Part shown: positions 40,701-50,017 of the stretch, piece by piece | How the letters are laid out: every line of letters starts with the position of its first letter | Position numbering within the stretch: position 1 is the first letter of the stretch | Origin: Azospirillum sp. B510 | Lineage (GTDB): Bacteria; Pseudomonadota; Alphaproteobacteria; Azospirillales; Azospirillaceae | Assembly: GCF_000010725.1 (NCBI RefSeq) | Contig: NC_013854.1 | Location: 1,889,001-1,953,000 of the forward strand | Length of the DNA stretch: 64,000 nucleotides | Direction of reading: 5' to 3' | The notes under the pieces: generated by a model | Seen by the model: the letters and a program-made list of their open reading frames with translations, nothing else | The model's database searches: none | What the model was told of the DNA's origin: nothing | Program-made: the position numbers and the translations under genes

Positions 40701-41891
40701 TTACCGCCCCAGCTCCCGCATCGCCCCGTCCAGCCCCTCCAGCGTCAGCGGGAACATCCGCCCGCCCATCAGGCGCTGGAGCAGGCGGGTGCTTTCCGTA
40801 TAGTCCCAATATCGCGGCGCCGCCGGATTCAGCCACACCGCCTTGGCATAGACCGACAGCAGGCGCTGCATCCACACCTGCCCGGCCTCCTCGTTCCAAT
40901 GCTCGACGCTGCCGCCGGGATAAAGGATCTCGTAGGGGCTCATGGCGGCGTCACCAACGAAGACCAGCTTGTAGTCGGCGGGATAGGTGCGCAGCACGTC
41001 CCAGGTCGGGATGCGCTCGGCATGGCGCCGCGCGTTGTCGCGCCAGACACCCTCATAGACGCAGTTGTGGAAATAGAAATGTTCGAGATGCTTGAACTCG
41101 CCGCGCGCGGCGGAGAACAGCTCCTCGACCAGACGGATATGGTCGTCCATCGAGCCGCCGACATCGAGGAACAGCAGCACCTTGATCGTGTTGTGGCGCT
41201 CCGGCACCATCTTCAGGTCGAGCCAGCCGGCGTTGTTGGCGGTGGCGCGGATGGTGCCGGGCAAATCCAGCTCGCTGGCCGCCCCGCTGCGGGCGAATTT
41301 GCGCAGGCGGCGCAGGGCAACCTTGATGTTGCGGGTGCCGATCTCGACCCGGTCGTCGAAATTGCGGAACTCGCGGCGGTCCCACACCTTCACCGCGCGG
41401 CGGTGGCGGCTCTCCCGCTGGCCGATGCGCACCCCCTCCGGGTTGTAGCCATAGGCGCCGAAGGGCGAGGTGCCGGCGGTGCCGATCCATTTGGAGCCGC
41501 CCTGATGCCGGCCCTTCTGCTCGGCCAGGCGCTGGGCCAGCGTCTCCATCAGCTTGTCCCAGCCGCCGAGCGCCTGGACCCGCGCCTTCTCCTCCTCGGT
41601 CAGGAAGCGTTCGGCCAGCTTGCGCAGCCACTCCTCCGGCAGGTCGGTGACGGGGATTTCCTCCTTCGAGGGGGTGTCATCGGTCAGGCCGTCGAAGGTG
41701 GCGGCGAAGACGCGGTCGAAGCGGTCGAGATTGCGTTCGTCCTTAACCAGACATGCACGACTGAGATAATAGAACTCCTCGACGCGGAAGGACGCCGTGC
41801 CCCGCTTCATGGCCTCCATGAGGGTCAGATACTCCGTCAGCGAGACGGGGATGCCGGCCTTGCGCAGATCGAAGAAGAAAGTCGTGAACAT
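40701..41891 (-). CDS. VWA domain-containing CoxE-like protein
   Basis: A 396-residue protein of the CoxE-like VWA family, partners of MoxR-type AAA+ ATPases. The start giving MFTTFFFDLRKAGIPVSLTE is the family's normal N-terminus. The N-terminal half is helical; a conserved block GYNPEGVRIGQRESRHRRAV is at about 155-175. The VWA domain (about 245-380) has the MIDAS-like motif FLDVGGSMDDH, where the third position of DxSxS is Gly, and VFVGDAAMSPYEIL further on. No MoxR ATPase gene is adjacent. A decayed second copy lies 2 kb away. The likely role is chaperone-like metal insertion or assembly. Confidence 0.88.
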   Translation of the reverse strand: MFTTFFFDLRKAGIPVSLTEYLTLMEAMKRGTASFRVEEFYYLSRACLVKDERNLDRFDRVFAATFDGLTDDTPSKEEIPVTDLPEEWLRKLAERFLTEEEKARVQALGGWDKLMETLAQRLAEQKGRHQGGSKWIGTAGTSPFGAYGYNPEGVRIGQRESRHRRAVKVWDRREFRNFDDRVEIGTRNIKVALRRLRKFARSGAASELDLPGTIRATANNAGWLDLKMVPERHNTIKVLLFLDVGGSMDDHIRLVEELFSAARGEFKHLEHFYFHNCVYEGVWRDNARRHAERIPTWDVLRTYPADYKLVFVGDAAMSPYEILYPGGSVEHWNEEAGQVWMQRLLSVYAKAVWLNPAAPRYWDYTESTRLLQRLMGGRMFPLTLEGLDGAMRELGR

Positions 41892-41959
41892 GGGCGCGAT
41901 CCTTGGCGTGGGGTGTCCCCGGACCGAGGATAATGCAATGCCCCAGCCGAGAGAACAGC

Positions 41960-42538
41960 ATGAGCCCGCCAAACGCCTCCCTGCCCGGCGCCCCCCTTCT
42001 CGATTTCGCCCGTGCGCTGGATTTCGCCGCGCACAAGCACATCGACCAGCGCCGCAAGGGCGTGCGCGCCGAACCCTATGTCAACCACCTGTCGGAGGTC
42101 GCCCTGCTGGTGGCCCAGGCGACCGAAGGCAAGGATGCGGTGGTGGTGATCGCGGCGTTGCTGCACGACACGCTGGAGGACACCGACGCCAGCTATGAGG
42201 AGATCGAGCAGCTGTTCGGCGTCGAGGTCGTGCAGGTGGTGGCCGAGACCACCGACGACAAGCGCATGTCGAAGGCCGAGCGCAAGCAGCGCCAGATCGA
42301 CGCCGCCCCCCACGCCTCGCGCCGGGCCAAGCTGGTGAAGCTGGCCGACAAGGTGTCGAACCTGCGCTCGATGGCGCACAGCCCGCCCGCCGACTGGCCG
42401 CTGTCGCGCAAGGTCGAGTATTTCGAATGGGCCCATGCGGTGGTCGCCGGCCTGCGCGGCGTCGACGCCCGGCTGGAGGCCCTGTTCGACCGCGCCTATC
42501 ACGACGGGCTGGCGGAGCTGCGCGGGCAGAACGGTTGA
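41960..42538 (+). CDS. HD-domain phosphohydrolase (MESH1/SpoT-hydrolase-like)
   Basis: A 192-residue HD protein starting MSPPNASLPGAPLLDFARAL. The order of motifs matches the hydrolase domain of RelA/SpoT and the small alarmone hydrolase MESH1: AAHKHIDQRRKG, EPYVNHLSEVA, the metal HD pair (His69-Asp70) in LLHDTLEDT, and LVKLADKVSNLRSM. There is no synthetase, TGS or ACT domain. It could degrade (p)ppGpp or a related nucleotide; MESH1 enzymes also act on NADPH. It is divergent from the VWA gene with 68 bases between starts, suggesting a shared promoter region. Confidence 0.82.
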   Translation: MSPPNASLPGAPLLDFARALDFAAHKHIDQRRKGVRAEPYVNHLSEVALLVAQATEGKDAVVVIAALLHDTLEDTDASYEEIEQLFGVEVVQVVAETTDDKRMSKAERKQRQIDAAPHASRRAKLVKLADKVSNLRSMAHSPPADWPLSRKVEYFEWAHAVVAGLRGVDARLEALFDRAYHDGLAELRGQNG

Positions 42539-42660
42539 GGCCGGAGACGGATATGGCCGGGGGCGATTGACATCGCGCAATGCGGCTTCATCACGGAAGG
42601 CTTATGGAGAAGGGACGATGCCGACGCCACCCGTGCCGCTGACGGCCGAGGAAAGATGCC

Positions 42661-44205
42661 ATGTCCCTTCGCCAAGAAGACACCACCCTCACCCGCCGCC
42701 CCGCCCCCTCCGGCGGACAGGCGGCCCAGCCCCATGCCGAACCGCATGAGGAGCCGGGACGCCACTGGTTCATCAACCGGCCCAAGGTCTATGCCGCCGA
42801 CGTGAAGGGGCGCTTCCGCCAGATCAAGTGGGCCGCCCTGATCCTCCTGCTGGCGATCTACTACGTCACGCCGTGGTTGCGCTGGGAACGCGGGCCGGGC
42901 ATCCCGGATCAGGCGGTGCTGATCGACATGGTCGGGCGCCGCGCCTATTTCCTGTGGATCGAGATCTGGCCGCAGGAGGTCTATTACCTGACCGGTCTCT
43001 TGATCCTCGGCGCCTTCGGCATCTTCTTCGCCACCACGCTGGCCGGGCGCATCTGGTGCGGCTACGCCTGCCCGCAGACGGTGTGGACCGACCTGTTCAT
43101 GTGGGTCGAGCGCAAGATCGAGGGGCCGCGCACCACCCGCATCCGGCTGGACAAGGCGCCGATGACCGGTGCGAAGCTGGTGCGCAAGACCGCCAAGCAT
43201 GCCGCCTGGATCCTGATCTCGCTGCTGACCGGCGGGGCCTGGGTGTTCTACTTCAACGACGCGCCGACGCTGATGGGCGAGCTGCTGCACGGGCGGATCA
43301 CCAGCGGGGTGGCGACCTTCATCGCGCTGTTCAGCTTCACCACCTATTTCTTCGCCGGCTGGGCGCGCGAACAGATCTGCATCTATGTCTGCCCGTGGCG
43401 CAGCTTCCAGTCGGCGATGGTCGACGAGGACACCTTCCTGGTCACCTATGAGGATTGGCGCGGCGAGGGCCGCGGGCCGCTGCGCAAGTCGCAGAGCTGG
43501 GACGACCGGCGGGCGGCGGGGCTGGGCGACTGCATCGACTGCAAGCAATGCGTCCATGTCTGCCCGACCGGCACCGACATCCGCGAGGGCCAGCAGATCT
43601 CCTGCATCGGCTGCGGCCTGTGCGTCGACGCCTGCAACGACGTGATGGCGCAGATCGGCCGTCCGCTCGACCTCGTGCGCTTCGACACCCAGTCCAACCA
43701 GATCGCCAAGATCGACGGCAAGCCGGAACGGGTGAAGCTGATCCGGCCGCGCACGGTGATCTATTCGCTGATCATGCTGATCGTCGTCTGCGCCATGGGC
43801 ATCGCCCTGCTGCTGCGCCCGACGCTGGACGTCAGCGTGCTGCGCGACCGCGCCCCGCTGTTCGTCACCCTGTCCGACGGGTCGGTGCAGAACGCCTACA
43901 CCATCAAGCTGCTGAACAAGACCCACATCGCCCGCAGCTATGTCGTGACCGTCGACGGGCTGCGCGACGCCCATCTGTCGGTGGTCGGCGAAAGCGGGGC
44001 CGGCGACACCGGGACGGGCGCTCCGGCGGCCGGTGGCGGCAGCCTCACCCTGAAGGCGGAGGCCGATTCGGTGGCGACCTACCGCGTGTTCGTCAAGGTT
44101 CCGGCGGCGGCGGTGAAGTCGGGCTCGACCGACGTGGCGGTGATCGCCAGGGAACAGGCCAGCGGCGAAGCCGGCCGCCACGCCAGCGTGTTCATGGCGC
44201 CGTAG
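42661..44205 (+). CDS. ccoG: Cytochrome c oxidase accessory protein CcoG (RdxA/FixG)
   Basis: A 514-residue membrane iron-sulfur protein, implicated in copper handling for assembly of cbb3 oxidase. Membrane helices occur at about 55-75, 105-130, 178-198, 218-238 and 363-383. Cysteine motifs CGYACPQTVW and ICIYVCPWRSF belong to the NapH/FixG fold; two 4Fe-4S motifs follow, CIDCKQCVHVCPTGTDI and CIGCGLCVDACNDVM. The C-terminal periplasmic Ig-like domain (about 385-514) includes NAYTIKLLNKT. The ccoNOP and ccoS/ccoI genes are not in the window, although ccoG is usually beside them. Confidence 0.93.
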   Translation: MSLRQEDTTLTRRPAPSGGQAAQPHAEPHEEPGRHWFINRPKVYAADVKGRFRQIKWAALILLLAIYYVTPWLRWERGPGIPDQAVLIDMVGRRAYFLWIEIWPQEVYYLTGLLILGAFGIFFATTLAGRIWCGYACPQTVWTDLFMWVERKIEGPRTTRIRLDKAPMTGAKLVRKTAKHAAWILISLLTGGAWVFYFNDAPTLMGELLHGRITSGVATFIALFSFTTYFFAGWAREQICIYVCPWRSFQSAMVDEDTFLVTYEDWRGEGRGPLRKSQSWDDRRAAGLGDCIDCKQCVHVCPTGTDIREGQQISCIGCGLCVDACNDVMAQIGRPLDLVRFDTQSNQIAKIDGKPERVKLIRPRTVIYSLIMLIVVCAMGIALLLRPTLDVSVLRDRAPLFVTLSDGSVQNAYTIKLLNKTHIARSYVVTVDGLRDAHLSVVGESGAGDTGTGAPAAGGGSLTLKAEADSVATYRVFVKVPAAAVKSGSTDVAVIAREQASGEAGRHASVFMAP

Positions 44206-44218
44206 CCTGGGACAGGGT

Positions 44219-44251
44219 CATCCCCCCTCTCCGCAGGGGCGAGGGGGGATG
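44219..44251. terminator. Hairpin between convergent ccoG and SDR genes
   Basis: CATCCCCCCTC (44219-44229) pairs perfectly with GAGGGGGGATG (44241-44251) around TCCGCAGGGGC. Read rightward it is followed by GTGTTCTTC. It resembles the C-run/G-run hairpin at 53654-53679, which suggests a dispersed element reused as a terminator. Confidence 0.6.
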
Positions 44252-44258
44252 GTGTTCT

Positions 44259-44966
44259 TCATTGCGCCTGGACCAGTTCGCCGTGGCGGGCGCAAGCGGC
44301 CTCGGCCAGTTCGACGAAGGCGTCGGTCACCTGGTCCGGCTGGGCGACCTTGGTCGGATCCTCGCCGGGGAAGGCCTGGGTGCGCAGCTTGCTCGCCACG
44401 ATGCCGGGGTCGATCAGGTTGACGCGCAGGCTGGAGCCGGCGACCTCCATCGCGTAGGTCTTCACGATCATCTCCAGCGCCGCCTTGCTGGCGCCATAGG
44501 GCATCCAGTAATGCTGCGGCGCCTGGGCGGCGGCCGACGTGACGTAGATCGCCCGCCCGCTGCCCGACGCGCGCAGCAGCGGATCCATCGAACGGATCAG
44601 CCGGTAGTTGGCGGTGACGTTCAGGTCCATCACCCGCGACCACAGCTTCGGATCATACTGGGCGACCGGCCCCAGAGCCTCCAGCGCGCCGGCATTGCCG
44701 ACCACCACGTCGAGCTTGCCGAAACGCTGGTAGAGCGCGTGGCCGAGCTGGTCGATCTTGTCATAGTCGCGCAGATCCATCGGCACCAGCGTCGCCGACT
44801 GGCCGGAGATCTTCTGGATGGCGTCGTCGGTCTCCTCCAGCCCGCCGACGGTGCGGGCGACCAGGACCAGATGGGCGCCTTCGGCGGCGAAGCGCTTGGC
44901 GACGGCGGCGCCGATGCCGCGCGACGCGCCGGTGACGAGAGCGATGCGGCCGGACAGACGGGACAT
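44259..44966 (-). CDS. Short-chain dehydrogenase/reductase
   Basis: A 235-residue classical SDR: cofactor loop VTGASRGIGAAVAKRFA, VGNAGALEALGP as the NNAG-equivalent, catalytic Ser in YVTSAAAQAPQHYWMPYGAS (with Tyr) followed by Lys. The cofactor pocket VLVARTV suggests NADP preference. It lies after the purF terminator, so it is probably transcribed separately. Such orphan SDRs often act on oxo-acyl or quinone-like substrates; the actual substrate is unknown. Confidence 0.88.
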   Translation of the reverse strand: MSRLSGRIALVTGASRGIGAAVAKRFAAEGAHLVLVARTVGGLEETDDAIQKISGQSATLVPMDLRDYDKIDQLGHALYQRFGKLDVVVGNAGALEALGPVAQYDPKLWSRVMDLNVTANYRLIRSMDPLLRASGSGRAIYVTSAAAQAPQHYWMPYGASKAALEMIVKTYAMEVAGSSLRVNLIDPGIVASKLRTQAFPGEDPTKVAQPDQVTDAFVELAEAACARHGELVQAQ

Positions 44967-45008
44967 GGGGACGGCTCGTTTCCTGGATTATTGTTCGTTC
45001 ACATAGGA

Positions 45009-45039
45009 AAAACCCTCTTCCGGGGAGGAAGAGGGTTTT
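45009..45039. terminator. Bidirectional terminator after purF
   Basis: AAAACCCTCTTCC (45009-45021) pairs perfectly over 13 bases with GGAAGAGGGTTTT (45027-45039) around GGGGA. Read leftward the stem is followed by TTTTTCC, giving a strong terminator for purF. Confidence 0.88.
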
Positions 45040-45045
45040 GGTCGG

Positions 45046-46494
45046 TCAGGCGCGGACGGGGACGTTCGCCTCGGTCGGCGGGCTTTCCAGCGCATCGGTC
45101 AGCGGGATCGGGTAGTCGCCGGTGAAGCAGGCGTCGCAATAGCCGAGCCTCGCCGGGTCGCGCCTCTCCTCGCCCATGGCGCGATAGAGGCCGTCGAGCG
45201 AGATGAAGGCGAGGCTGTCGGCCTGGATGAAGTCGCGCATCTGCTCCACCGTCATGCGGTGGGCCAGCAGCTTGCCCTGTTCCGGCGTGTCGATGCCGTA
45301 GAAGCAGGGATGCGAGGTCGGCGGGCTGGAGATGCGCATATGCACCTCCTTGGCCCCGGCGGCGCGCACCATCTCGACGATCTTCTTGGAGGTGGTGCCG
45401 CGCACGATCGAATCATCGACCAGCACGACGCGCTTGCCCTCGATCATCGCGCGGTTGGCGTTGTGCTTCAGCTTCACGCCGAGATGGCGGATCTGGTCGG
45501 TCGGCTCGATGAAGGTGCGGCCGACATAATGGTTGCGGATGATGCCGAGGTCGAAAGGCACCCCGGCCTCCTGGGCGTAGCCCAGCGCCGCCGGCACGCC
45601 GCTGTCCGGCACCGGCACGATGACGTCGGCGGGGACCCCGGCCTCGCGCGCCAGCTCGCGGCCGATGCGCTGGCGGGCCTGATAGACGGAGGTGCCCTCC
45701 ATCACGCTGTCGGGACGGGCGAAGTAGATGTACTCGAAGATGCAGAGCCGGCGCTGCTGCGGCTGGAACGGGTGCAGGCTGTGCAGGCCGTCGCCGTCGA
45801 TGACGATCATCTCGCCCGGCTCGACGTCGCGGACATAATCGGCGCCGACGATGTCGAAGGCGCAGGTCTCGCTGGCCAGGATGTAGGTGTCGCCCAGCTT
45901 GCCCAGCACCAGCGGCCGGACGCCGAGCGCGTCGCGCACGCCGATGACCTCCTTGGAGGTCAGCGCCACCAGGGAGAAGGCGCCCTCGACCTGCCGCACC
46001 GCCTCGATCAGCCGGTCGACCGGCGAGCCGCCGCGGGCGGTCGCCATCAGATGGACGATCACCTCGGTGTCGGTGGAGGACTGGAACAGGCAGCCGCGGC
46101 GCACGAGCTGGCGGCGCAGGGTCTGCGCGTTGGTCAGGTTGCCGTTGTGGGCCAGCGCGAAACCGCCGAACTCGAAATCGGCATAGAGCGGCTGGACGTT
46201 GCGGATCGAGGTGTCGCCGGTGGTGGCGTAGCGCACATGGCCGATGGCGCTGGCGCCCTTCAGCTTGGCGATGATCGCCTCGGAGCTGAAATGGTCACCG
46301 ACCAGCCCCAGCGTGTGCTGGAGATGGAAGCGGCCGCCGTCGAAGCTGACGATGCCCGCCGCCTCCTGCCCGCGGTGCTGCAAGGCATGCAGGCCCAGCG
46401 CCGTGATGGCGCCCGCCTGCGGGTTGCCGTAGATGCCGAACACGCCGCACTCCTCGCGCAGCTTGTCGTCGTCGAACGGATGCGTCGTCAGCAT
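45046..46494 (-). CDS. purF: Amidophosphoribosyltransferase PurF
   Basis: PurF makes phosphoribosylamine from PRPP and glutamine, the first committed step of purine synthesis. The N-terminal nucleophile Cys lies in LREECGVFGIYGN after a ~16-residue propeptide (MLTTHPFDDDKLREE), so maturation by cleavage is expected. The glutaminase domain includes HALQHRGQEAAGIVSFDGG, the PRTase loop is VVLVDDSIVRGTTSKKIVEM. A GTG codon just before the ATG is an alternative start (GAAGGA upstream fits either). It follows cvpA by 108 bases. Confidence 0.97.
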   Translation of the reverse strand: MLTTHPFDDDKLREECGVFGIYGNPQAGAITALGLHALQHRGQEAAGIVSFDGGRFHLQHTLGLVGDHFSSEAIIAKLKGASAIGHVRYATTGDTSIRNVQPLYADFEFGGFALAHNGNLTNAQTLRRQLVRRGCLFQSSTDTEVIVHLMATARGGSPVDRLIEAVRQVEGAFSLVALTSKEVIGVRDALGVRPLVLGKLGDTYILASETCAFDIVGADYVRDVEPGEMIVIDGDGLHSLHPFQPQQRRLCIFEYIYFARPDSVMEGTSVYQARQRIGRELAREAGVPADVIVPVPDSGVPAALGYAQEAGVPFDLGIIRNHYVGRTFIEPTDQIRHLGVKLKHNANRAMIEGKRVVLVDDSIVRGTTSKKIVEMVRAAGAKEVHMRISSPPTSHPCFYGIDTPEQGKLLAHRMTVEQMRDFIQADSLAFISLDGLYRAMGEERRDPARLGYCDACFTGDYPIPLTDALESPPTEANVPVRA

Positions 46495-46602
46495 CACCAG
46501 AAGTCCTTCGTCCAGGAGGCGCCGGAGGGCGCGTCAGCACATGCAACGGAAAAAAACCACGGTCCACAAACGTCAATCGCGCCAAGAACCGAGCGGTCAA
46601 GC

Positions 46603-47292
46603 TCAGCGGGCGTTGTTCTGCATCAGCCTTTCAAGGTCGGCGCGGTCGCGGTCCTTATAACCGGTATCGGGCGCCTGCGCACCCCCGGTCTTCGCGGGGC
46701 TGGGCACCGGCGTCGACAGACGGTCGAGCGCCTGCTTGGCCTCCATCGCCTGTTTCGCGCGCTCGCGCGCCATGTCCATCTGGCCGAGCCCCTCCTTGCG
46801 CAAAGTCTCCGGGACGAAGGCATAGAGCGTCTCCGCCCCCATCGCCAGGAAGGGCCGGGTCTTCGCCTCCCGCAACCAGACCGGCTGTTCCTCGGGCTTC
46901 GGCACCAGCCACAGGAAGAACAGGTAGGCGATGGAGACCAGAACCGCCCCCTTCACCAGCCCGAAGACGAAGCCCAGCGTACGGTCCAGCGCCGACAGGG
47001 CCGAGTTCTGCACCCCGCGCGACAGGCTGCGCCCGACAAGCGTCAGCACGACCAGCGCGACGACGAACACCCCGACCGCCGAGACGGCATAGGCCAGCAT
47101 CTCGAAGCGGATATAGATCTGCGCATAGGGAAGCACATGGGGCAGCGCGTAGAGCGTGATGACCGATGCGCCGGCCCAGGCGGCGACCGACACCACCTCC
47201 GCCACCATGCCGCGGCTGAAGGCGAGCAGCGCGGCCAGAAGCAGCACGGCGATGACGACGGCGTCCACCGGATTGACGGGAAGATTGTCCAT
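46603..47292 (-). CDS. cvpA: CvpA family membrane protein
   Basis: A 229-residue protein with four N-terminal membrane helices (PVNPVDAVVIAVLLLAALLA at the start, then EVVSVAAWAGASVITLYALP). The C-terminal third is cytoplasmic, with an alpha-helical charged segment (MARERAKQAMEAKQALDRL) and a linker. The start is the ATG at 47292. CvpA precedes purF in many proteobacteria and is linked to colicin V export and envelope stress tolerance, but its molecular role is not settled. It lies 43 bases after radA. Confidence 0.92.
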   Translation of the reverse strand: MDNLPVNPVDAVVIAVLLLAALLAFSRGMVAEVVSVAAWAGASVITLYALPHVLPYAQIYIRFEMLAYAVSAVGVFVVALVVLTLVGRSLSRGVQNSALSALDRTLGFVFGLVKGAVLVSIAYLFFLWLVPKPEEQPVWLREAKTRPFLAMGAETLYAFVPETLRKEGLGQMDMARERAKQAMEAKQALDRLSTPVPSPAKTGGAQAPDTGYKDRDRADLERLMQNNAR

Positions 47293-47335
47293 GACCCTAT
47301 GCCGATTGCTCTGCCAGTGAAGGGGGTGGTCGGAA

Positions 47336-48784
47336 TCAGATATACTCGTCGTCGCGCCAGCGGCGCGTGTCGTTGTCGTCATGGGGCCGCCGTGACGGCG
47401 GACGGCCGGATGCCCCCTGCGGCTGGAACAGCGGCATCAGCTCGCCCAACTGCTGGAGTTCGACCGTCTTCAGCCCGTTGTCGCCGCGGCCGCCCTTCCC
47501 GCCGGCACGGCGCGCCGGGAAGATGGCGGAGGAGAAGCCGAGCTTCGCCGCCTCCTTCAGCCTCGTGTCGCTCTGGCCGACGGCGCGGACCTCGCCCGAC
47601 AGGCCGATCTCGCCGAACACCACGGCATCGGCCGGCACCGGCTCCCCGGTCAGGGAGGAGACCAGCGCCGCGGCGACGGCGAGGTCGGCGGCGGGTTCGG
47701 TGATGCGCAGGCCGCCGGCCACATTCAGATAGACGTCGTTGGCGCCGATCTGCACGCCACAGCGCGCCTCCAGCACCGCCAGCACCATGGCGAGGCGGGC
47801 GGAATCCCAGCCGACCACCGCGCGGCGCGGCGTGCCGAGCGGCGACGGCGCGACCAGCGCCTGCACCTCGACCAGGACGGGGCGCGTGCCCTCCATCCCG
47901 GCGAAGACCGCCGCACCCGACACGTCGCCGCGCCGTTCGGCGAGGAACAGGGCCGACGGGTTGGCGACCTCGCCCAGACCACCGTCGCCCATCTCGAACA
48001 CGCCGATCTCGTCGGTCGGGCCGAAGCGGTTCTTCACCGCGCGCAGGATGCGGAACTGGTGGCCGCGCTCGCCCTCGAAATACAGAACCGTGTCCACCAT
48101 GTGCTCCAGCACGCGGGGACCGGCGATCATGCCTTCCTTGGTGACGTGTCCGACCAGCAACAGCACGACGCCGCGCCGCTTGGCGACGCGGATCAGTTCC
48201 TGCGCGCTGGCGCGGACCTGGGCGACGGTGCCGGGGGCGCTGTCCAGATTGTCCATATACATGGTCTGGATCGAATCGATGACGATCACCTCCGGCCCCC
48301 TGGCCTCGTCCAGCGAGGCGACGATGTCGCGCACGCTGGTGGCCGACGCGAGATCGACCGGGGCCGACGCGCAGCCGAGACGCTGGGCGCGCAGCCGCAC
48401 CTGATCCACCGCCTCCTCGCCCGAGACATAGGCGCAGCGGTGGTCCTGCGACAGCCGGGCCATCGCCTGGAGCAGAAGGGTCGATTTGCCGATGCCGGGA
48501 TCGCCGCCGATCAGGATGGCCGAGCCGGGAACCAGCCCGCCGCCGCACACGCGGTCGAACTCGGCGATGCCGGTCATGCGGCGCGGCGGCGCCTCGCTGG
48601 AGCCATGCAGGCCGACGAAATCGATGCGCCGCCCGCGGGCGGCGCCCAGCCCCTTGGGCGCGCTGTCGGGTGCCGCCTCCTCGACGAGGCTGTTCCATTC
48701 GCCGCAGGCGTCGCACTTTCCCGCCCATTTGGGGAAGGAGGCGCCGCAGGCCTGGCAGACATATCGGGTGGTGGGCTTCGCCAA
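47336..48784 (-). CDS. radA: DNA repair ATPase RadA
   Basis: RadA helps branch migration in recombination. It has a C4 zinc finger (CQACGASFPKWAGKCDACGE), Walker A GGDPGIGKSTLLLQAMARL, the RadA-specific KNRFG motif (RAVKNRFGPTDEIGVFEM) and a C-terminal Lon-like domain (LAMVLAVLEARCGVQIGAND). The start is uncertain: no ATG is in place. TTG at 48784 gives the canonical LAKPTTRYVCQACG N-terminus, while TTG at 48829 would add 15 residues and has a GGGAGG-type site close by. It is the first gene of the radA-cvpA-purF run. Confidence 0.94.
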   Translation of the reverse strand: MAKPTTRYVCQACGASFPKWAGKCDACGEWNSLVEEAAPDSAPKGLGAARGRRIDFVGLHGSSEAPPRRMTGIAEFDRVCGGGLVPGSAILIGGDPGIGKSTLLLQAMARLSQDHRCAYVSGEEAVDQVRLRAQRLGCASAPVDLASATSVRDIVASLDEARGPEVIVIDSIQTMYMDNLDSAPGTVAQVRASAQELIRVAKRRGVVLLLVGHVTKEGMIAGPRVLEHMVDTVLYFEGERGHQFRILRAVKNRFGPTDEIGVFEMGDGGLGEVANPSALFLAERRGDVSGAAVFAGMEGTRPVLVEVQALVAPSPLGTPRRAVVGWDSARLAMVLAVLEARCGVQIGANDVYLNVAGGLRITEPAADLAVAAALVSSLTGEPVPADAVVFGEIGLSGEVRAVGQSDTRLKEAAKLGFSSAIFPARRAGGKGGRGDNGLKTVELQQLGELMPLFQPQGASGRPPSRRPHDDNDTRRWRDDEYI

Positions 48785-48875
48785 AGGTCTTAGGGTCCGG
48801 GCTGTCCAAGGCTGCGCATCATATAGCAAGCCCCCTCCCGGATTCCTATGACATCGGACGAACTCCCGCCCCGCC

Positions 48876-49871
48876 TCACCAGTACCAGTAATGATAGACG
48901 GTGGTGGTGTTCAGTTCGCGCACATAGGCGGCCTGCGCCCAATAGGCCATGGTCTGGGCCGACTGCTCCGCCAGTCTCCGGCGATAGTCCTGCTCCTCCC
49001 GCTCCCGGCGCACCGCCTCCTCCAGCAGCTTGCCCGCCTCGCGGTCGCCCTTCTGGGCGGCGAGCGACAGCCAGGTCTTGGCCTCGGTGAAATCCTGCCC
49101 CATGGTGTCGAGCCCGGTCAGATAGAGCCGGCCGACCGCGGTCTGCGCCTTGACGTTGCCGTTGCCGCCGGCATGGCGCATCCACTCCAGCGCGCCGGAC
49201 AGGTCGCGCGGGACGCCGTCGCCATGGAAGGTCAGCAGGGCCAGATTATACTGGGCATCAGCGACTCCCTGTTCGGCGGCGATGGTGAACCAGCGGGCCG
49301 CCTGGGCGCTGTCCCTGGGCAACCCGTCGCCGGTCAGCGCCATCACGCCGAGCGCGTTCGCGGCGAGCGGTTGCCGGGCCGAAGCGGCGGCGGTCAGATA
49401 GTGCAAGGCCAGTTGGCGGTCGCGCGGGACACCCCGGCCGCTGCGGTACATCTCGCCCAGGCGATAGGCCGCCCAGCCATGGCCGCCATCGGCCGCCTGA
49501 CGGAACCAGCGGGCGGCGGTCTCCGCGCTCTTGGCCCCGCCGGTGCCGGACAGGGCGGCCATGCCCAGCTTGTAGGCGGCGACGACATCGCCCGACGCGG
49601 CGGCGGCCTGGAGATCGGCCCGGCTTTCCCCGGCATAGGCATCGGGATCGCGTGGCGGACTGGCGCGCGGGTCGTCCTGGGGGACGAATGTCTGGACGGA
49701 GGCGTCCTGGATCGAACAATCGCCGCCGGTGCAGATGCGCACGGTCTGGCGCTGCTGCGGCGCGGAAACGCATCCGGCCAGCAGGACGCCCAGCAGGACG
49801 GCGACAGGCAGGACGGTGACGGGTTGGGCGGTGACAGGTCGGGCGTTTTTGGACTTGGCCGTCTTGAGCAT
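48876..49871 (-). CDS. Sel1-repeat lipoprotein
   Basis: A 331-residue protein from the ATG at 49871; a start at 49919 is possible. The signal peptide ends in lipobox LLAGC (Cys34). The body has about five Sel1-like repeats, for example AAYKLGMAALSGTGGAKSAE, AAYRLGEMYRSGRGVPRDRQ and AQYNLALLTFHGDGVPRDLS. The tail is charged and ends in tyrosine-rich VYHYWYW. Sel1 repeats mediate protein contacts, so an outer-membrane or periplasmic scaffold is likely. The signal segment contains imperfect PVT/PVAV repeats. No partner is evident. Confidence 0.85.
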   Translation of the reverse strand: MLKTAKSKNARPVTAQPVTVLPVAVLLGVLLAGCVSAPQQRQTVRICTGGDCSIQDASVQTFVPQDDPRASPPRDPDAYAGESRADLQAAAASGDVVAAYKLGMAALSGTGGAKSAETAARWFRQAADGGHGWAAYRLGEMYRSGRGVPRDRQLALHYLTAAASARQPLAANALGVMALTGDGLPRDSAQAARWFTIAAEQGVADAQYNLALLTFHGDGVPRDLSGALEWMRHAGGNGNVKAQTAVGRLYLTGLDTMGQDFTEAKTWLSLAAQKGDREAGKLLEEAVRREREEQDYRRRLAEQSAQTMAYWAQAAYVRELNTTTVYHYWYW

Positions 49872-50017
49872 GGAGCGGCACCCCGAAGCGAAAATCCATG
49901 GAAGGATCAGCAAAGGCATGACACGGCGATCCGGGCCGGCGGATGGGAGGTCGTCACCCCCATCCGCCGGCCCGGCGCCGGTCTTCGGCAGGAAAACAGG
50001 CGGGAGGATCGGCGGGA

